From positions 17,899 through 81,898 of the forward strand of contig JAAVDH010000035.1 in assembly GCA_014801865.1 (NCBI GenBank): a stretch of DNA of 64,000 bases, written 5' to 3'. Positions within the stretch are counted from its first letter, which is position 1. Every line of letters begins with the position of its first letter. Shown one piece after another: positions 62,578 to 64,000 of the stretch. This DNA is from Bacteroides sp. GTDB lineage: Bacteria > Bacteroidota > Bacteroidia > Bacteroidales > Muribaculaceae. The notes below the pieces were generated by a model that saw nothing but the letters and a program-made list of their open reading frames with translations, was not told the DNA's origin and did no database searches. Position numbers and translations under genes: made by a program.

Positions 62578-63441
62578 ATGACCCCTACTCAGAAGATACT
62601 TCGCCTAACCGACACCCCTGTGCCTGATTCCGCCCAATGGGAGGAAGCACTGGAGATTTGCGCGCAGTATCCATATTTCACCATAGGGGCTGCGGCGGTG
62701 GCACGAGCATACGCCATGGCTCAGGGCAACGCTCCGGTCGATCCGGGACGTATCCGTGAGGTAATGTCGCAGGCTGCACTCGGTGCTCCCGACCGCCTTG
62801 CGTTATTCCGCCTCATGGATCCCATAGCAAACGGACATGCTGACTTCTACCCTCCCGAAAAACCGGCACAAGTGACCACAGACGTGGCAATCAACACCTT
62901 TCTCGACACCTACGGTGGCCCAATCGACCCTGACGAACAGGCTCTGCTTGAAAAGCTTATATTCAATCCTGTGCCCGATTATGCTTCTGTGCTTGCATCA
63001 CAGGCATCTGATGAACCTCCCGCTTCGGTAGACGAGCAAGACAAACTACTCGATGCATTCCTCGCCGAGCAACATGCTGTGGCAGAGGCTGCGGAAAAGT
63101 CAGTTGACAGACCGGAAGAGGAAACAGACCGCAACATTGACGAACATGGCGATGCAGAGAGTGGACCAAACGACAGTCCGAGGTCTGAATCCACACCGGT
63201 TCACGAGCATGGAAATGAAAACGGAGTTGACGCTTCGAATGTAGCATCATCGCCCACATCTTCACTTCTAAGCGAAAGTCTGGCAAAAATTTACGTCCGC
63301 AGAGGCCGATATGACAAGGCTTATGAAATAATTCACAACTTAAGTTTGAATTTCCCGGAAAAAAGTATTTACTTTGCAGACCAATTGCGTTTCTTGCAGA
63401 AACTTATACTCAACAGCAAATATCAACAATCACAAAAATAA
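62578..63441 (+). CDS. Hypothetical protein between lptE and secG, TPR-like C-terminus
   Basis: 287 residues from the ATG at 62578; upstream in-frame starts overlap lptE. No signal peptide. The N-terminal helical part (EEALEICAQYPYFTIGAAAV, ALGAPDRLALFRLMD) and the C-terminal segment (SSLLSESLAKIYVRRGRYDK, AYEIIHNLSLNFPEKSIYF, ADQLRFLQKLI) look like tetratricopeptide helices. Between them is a long acidic, Glu/Asp/Ser/Pro-rich low-complexity linker (about 170-255). Often seen between lptE and secG in Bacteroidales; the role is unknown, possibly envelope assembly. Confidence 0.72.
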   Translation: MTPTQKILRLTDTPVPDSAQWEEALEICAQYPYFTIGAAAVARAYAMAQGNAPVDPGRIREVMSQAALGAPDRLALFRLMDPIANGHADFYPPEKPAQVTTDVAINTFLDTYGGPIDPDEQALLEKLIFNPVPDYASVLASQASDEPPASVDEQDKLLDAFLAEQHAVAEAAEKSVDRPEEETDRNIDEHGDAESGPNDSPRSESTPVHEHGNENGVDASNVASSPTSSLLSESLAKIYVRRGRYDKAYEIIHNLSLNFPEKSIYFADQLRFLQKLILNSKYQQSQK

Positions 63442-63455
63442 ACTTATAGACTGAT

Positions 63456-63812
63456 ATGTTTATACTTCTTATCGTACTCTCGCTCATAGCTGCCATACTC
63501 CTCATCGGTGTAGTGCTTATCCAGAAATCAAAGGGTGGTGGCCTTTCTTCATCATTCGCCGGATCAAACCAGATTATGGGTGTACGTCGTACAAACAGCT
63601 TCATTGAGAAAGTAACCTGGATTCTCGCCGGTGCCATCGCCGTGCTGGCTATCCTTTCAAGCTTCTTCATGCCCTCAGCACTCCAGGGTCATCAGAGCCG
63701 AGTATCAGCTCCCGTAGCTACCGAGCAGACCGCTCCCGCCAACTTCGACACTCCCGTAGCTCCCGCTGCCGAGGCACCTGCCGCTGAAACTCCTGCTGCT
63801 GAAGCAGAATAA
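63456..63812 (+). CDS. secG: Preprotein translocase subunit SecG
   Basis: 118 residues. Two membrane helices (FILLIVLSLIAAILLIGVVL and a second at about 50-68) flank the conserved loop IQKSKGGGLSSSFAGSNQI. It is the SecYEG channel component that eases export. Longer than the E. coli form in its tail: the end is Ala/Pro/Glu-rich (VAPAAEAPAAETPAAEAE), a common Bacteroidetes feature. 14 bases behind the TPR-like gene. Confidence 0.93.
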   Translation: MFILLIVLSLIAAILLIGVVLIQKSKGGGLSSSFAGSNQIMGVRRTNSFIEKVTWILAGAIAVLAILSSFFMPSALQGHQSRVSAPVATEQTAPANFDTPVAPAAEAPAAETPAAEAE

Positions 63813-63888
63813 ACGCCAATTTATATCGTAAAGGATTTATAAAATTATATAAGTTTTATAAGTCTTATAAAGATAAAAACAATGATGA

Positions 63889-63928
63889 GGCTGTGTCGTA
63901 ATTAAGGTTTACGGCGCAGCCACCTTTT
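63889..63928 (+). terminator. Terminator of the lptE-secG operon
   Basis: GGCTGTGTCG (63889-63898) pairs with CGGCGCAGCC (63912-63921) using two G-T pairs; ACCTTTTT follows. Bases 63929-64000 show no gene. Confidence 0.75.
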
Positions 63929-64000
63929 TCTGAGCTCTGAGGTTCGGATAGTTTTCAGGCAACAGATTTTTGTGGATTTTTCCAAAATATCCGATTCTCA

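Noticed and set aside
1..64000. CRISPR arrays, tRNA or rRNA genes, insertion sequences with transposase
   Set aside because: Reading both strands showed no regularly spaced repeats, no tRNA cloverleaf or rRNA sequence and no transposase frame; a tRNAscan/Infernal run would settle small RNAs.

Overview
The window looks like chromosome from a gut Bacteroidales bacterium, most likely of the Muribaculaceae/Bacteroidaceae type. Several things point this way: start codons lack Shine-Dalgarno sequences; promoters match TTTG-N19/21-TAnnTTTG; a Bacteroidetes-type succinate dehydrogenase/fumarate reductase operon is present; a type IX secretion sortase (PorU) sits alongside proteins with type IX C-terminal sorting signals; there is a fimbrillin (Mfa/FimA-like) fimbria operon; and DUF3256, DUF3575, DUF4834, DUF4906 and DUF5119 families are represented. 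Family names come from recognition by eye; no database search was run.

Layout. 1-1722: end of an iron alcohol dehydrogenase and an acyltransferase. 1778-5750: sdhCAB with a clear promoter and terminator; SdhC carries an unusual cysteine-rich tail. 5801-15166: an AT-rich accessory island placed exactly behind sdhB. It holds a secreted protein, a 2027-residue RHS/YD-repeat protein with a variable C-terminal region, and four related small three-helix membrane proteins that look like an immunity array. A 202-bp copy of the sdhB 3' end plus its terminator recurs in the middle of that array, so an 8.35-kb unit is bracketed by direct repeats. 15208-18570: a nonulosonic-acid (sialic acid/KDN-like) operon with a putative glycosyltransferase fused to a CMP-sugar synthetase, a NeuB synthase and a KdsC-like phosphatase. 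18662-34346: a long fimbrial operon with a DUF3575 outer-membrane protein, a DUF5119 lipoprotein, five fimbrillins, two large tip-like DUF4906 proteins and a thioredoxin-fold lipoprotein. A C7 tract upstream of its first gene could be a phase switch.

34487-43982: DEAD-box RNA helicase, convergent leucine-rich-repeat surface protein, an orphan tailspike-like beta-helix protein, DUF3256, xseA-xseB and a GH25 lysozyme. 44091-52311: porU, psd, pssA, DUF4834 and mutS. 52464-53257: a GNAT/small-protein pair resembling a toxin-antitoxin module; the small partner has only 59 codons. 53405-57245: a PNGase F-like glycosidase and a GH20 hexosaminidase, divergently transcribed, a plausible N-glycan-harvesting pair. 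57266-64000: trmD, a WYL regulator, a small membrane protein, glgB, an SRP RNA on the minus strand, lptE, a hypothetical protein and secG.

A recurring regulatory or mobile element was noticed. It is an imperfect 186-bp palindrome ending in AATAAGTAAGTC/GACTTACTT, and it occupies the 5' region of two genes (55076 and 59183). Shorter hairpins with the same ends precede two other genes (27332 and 41021).
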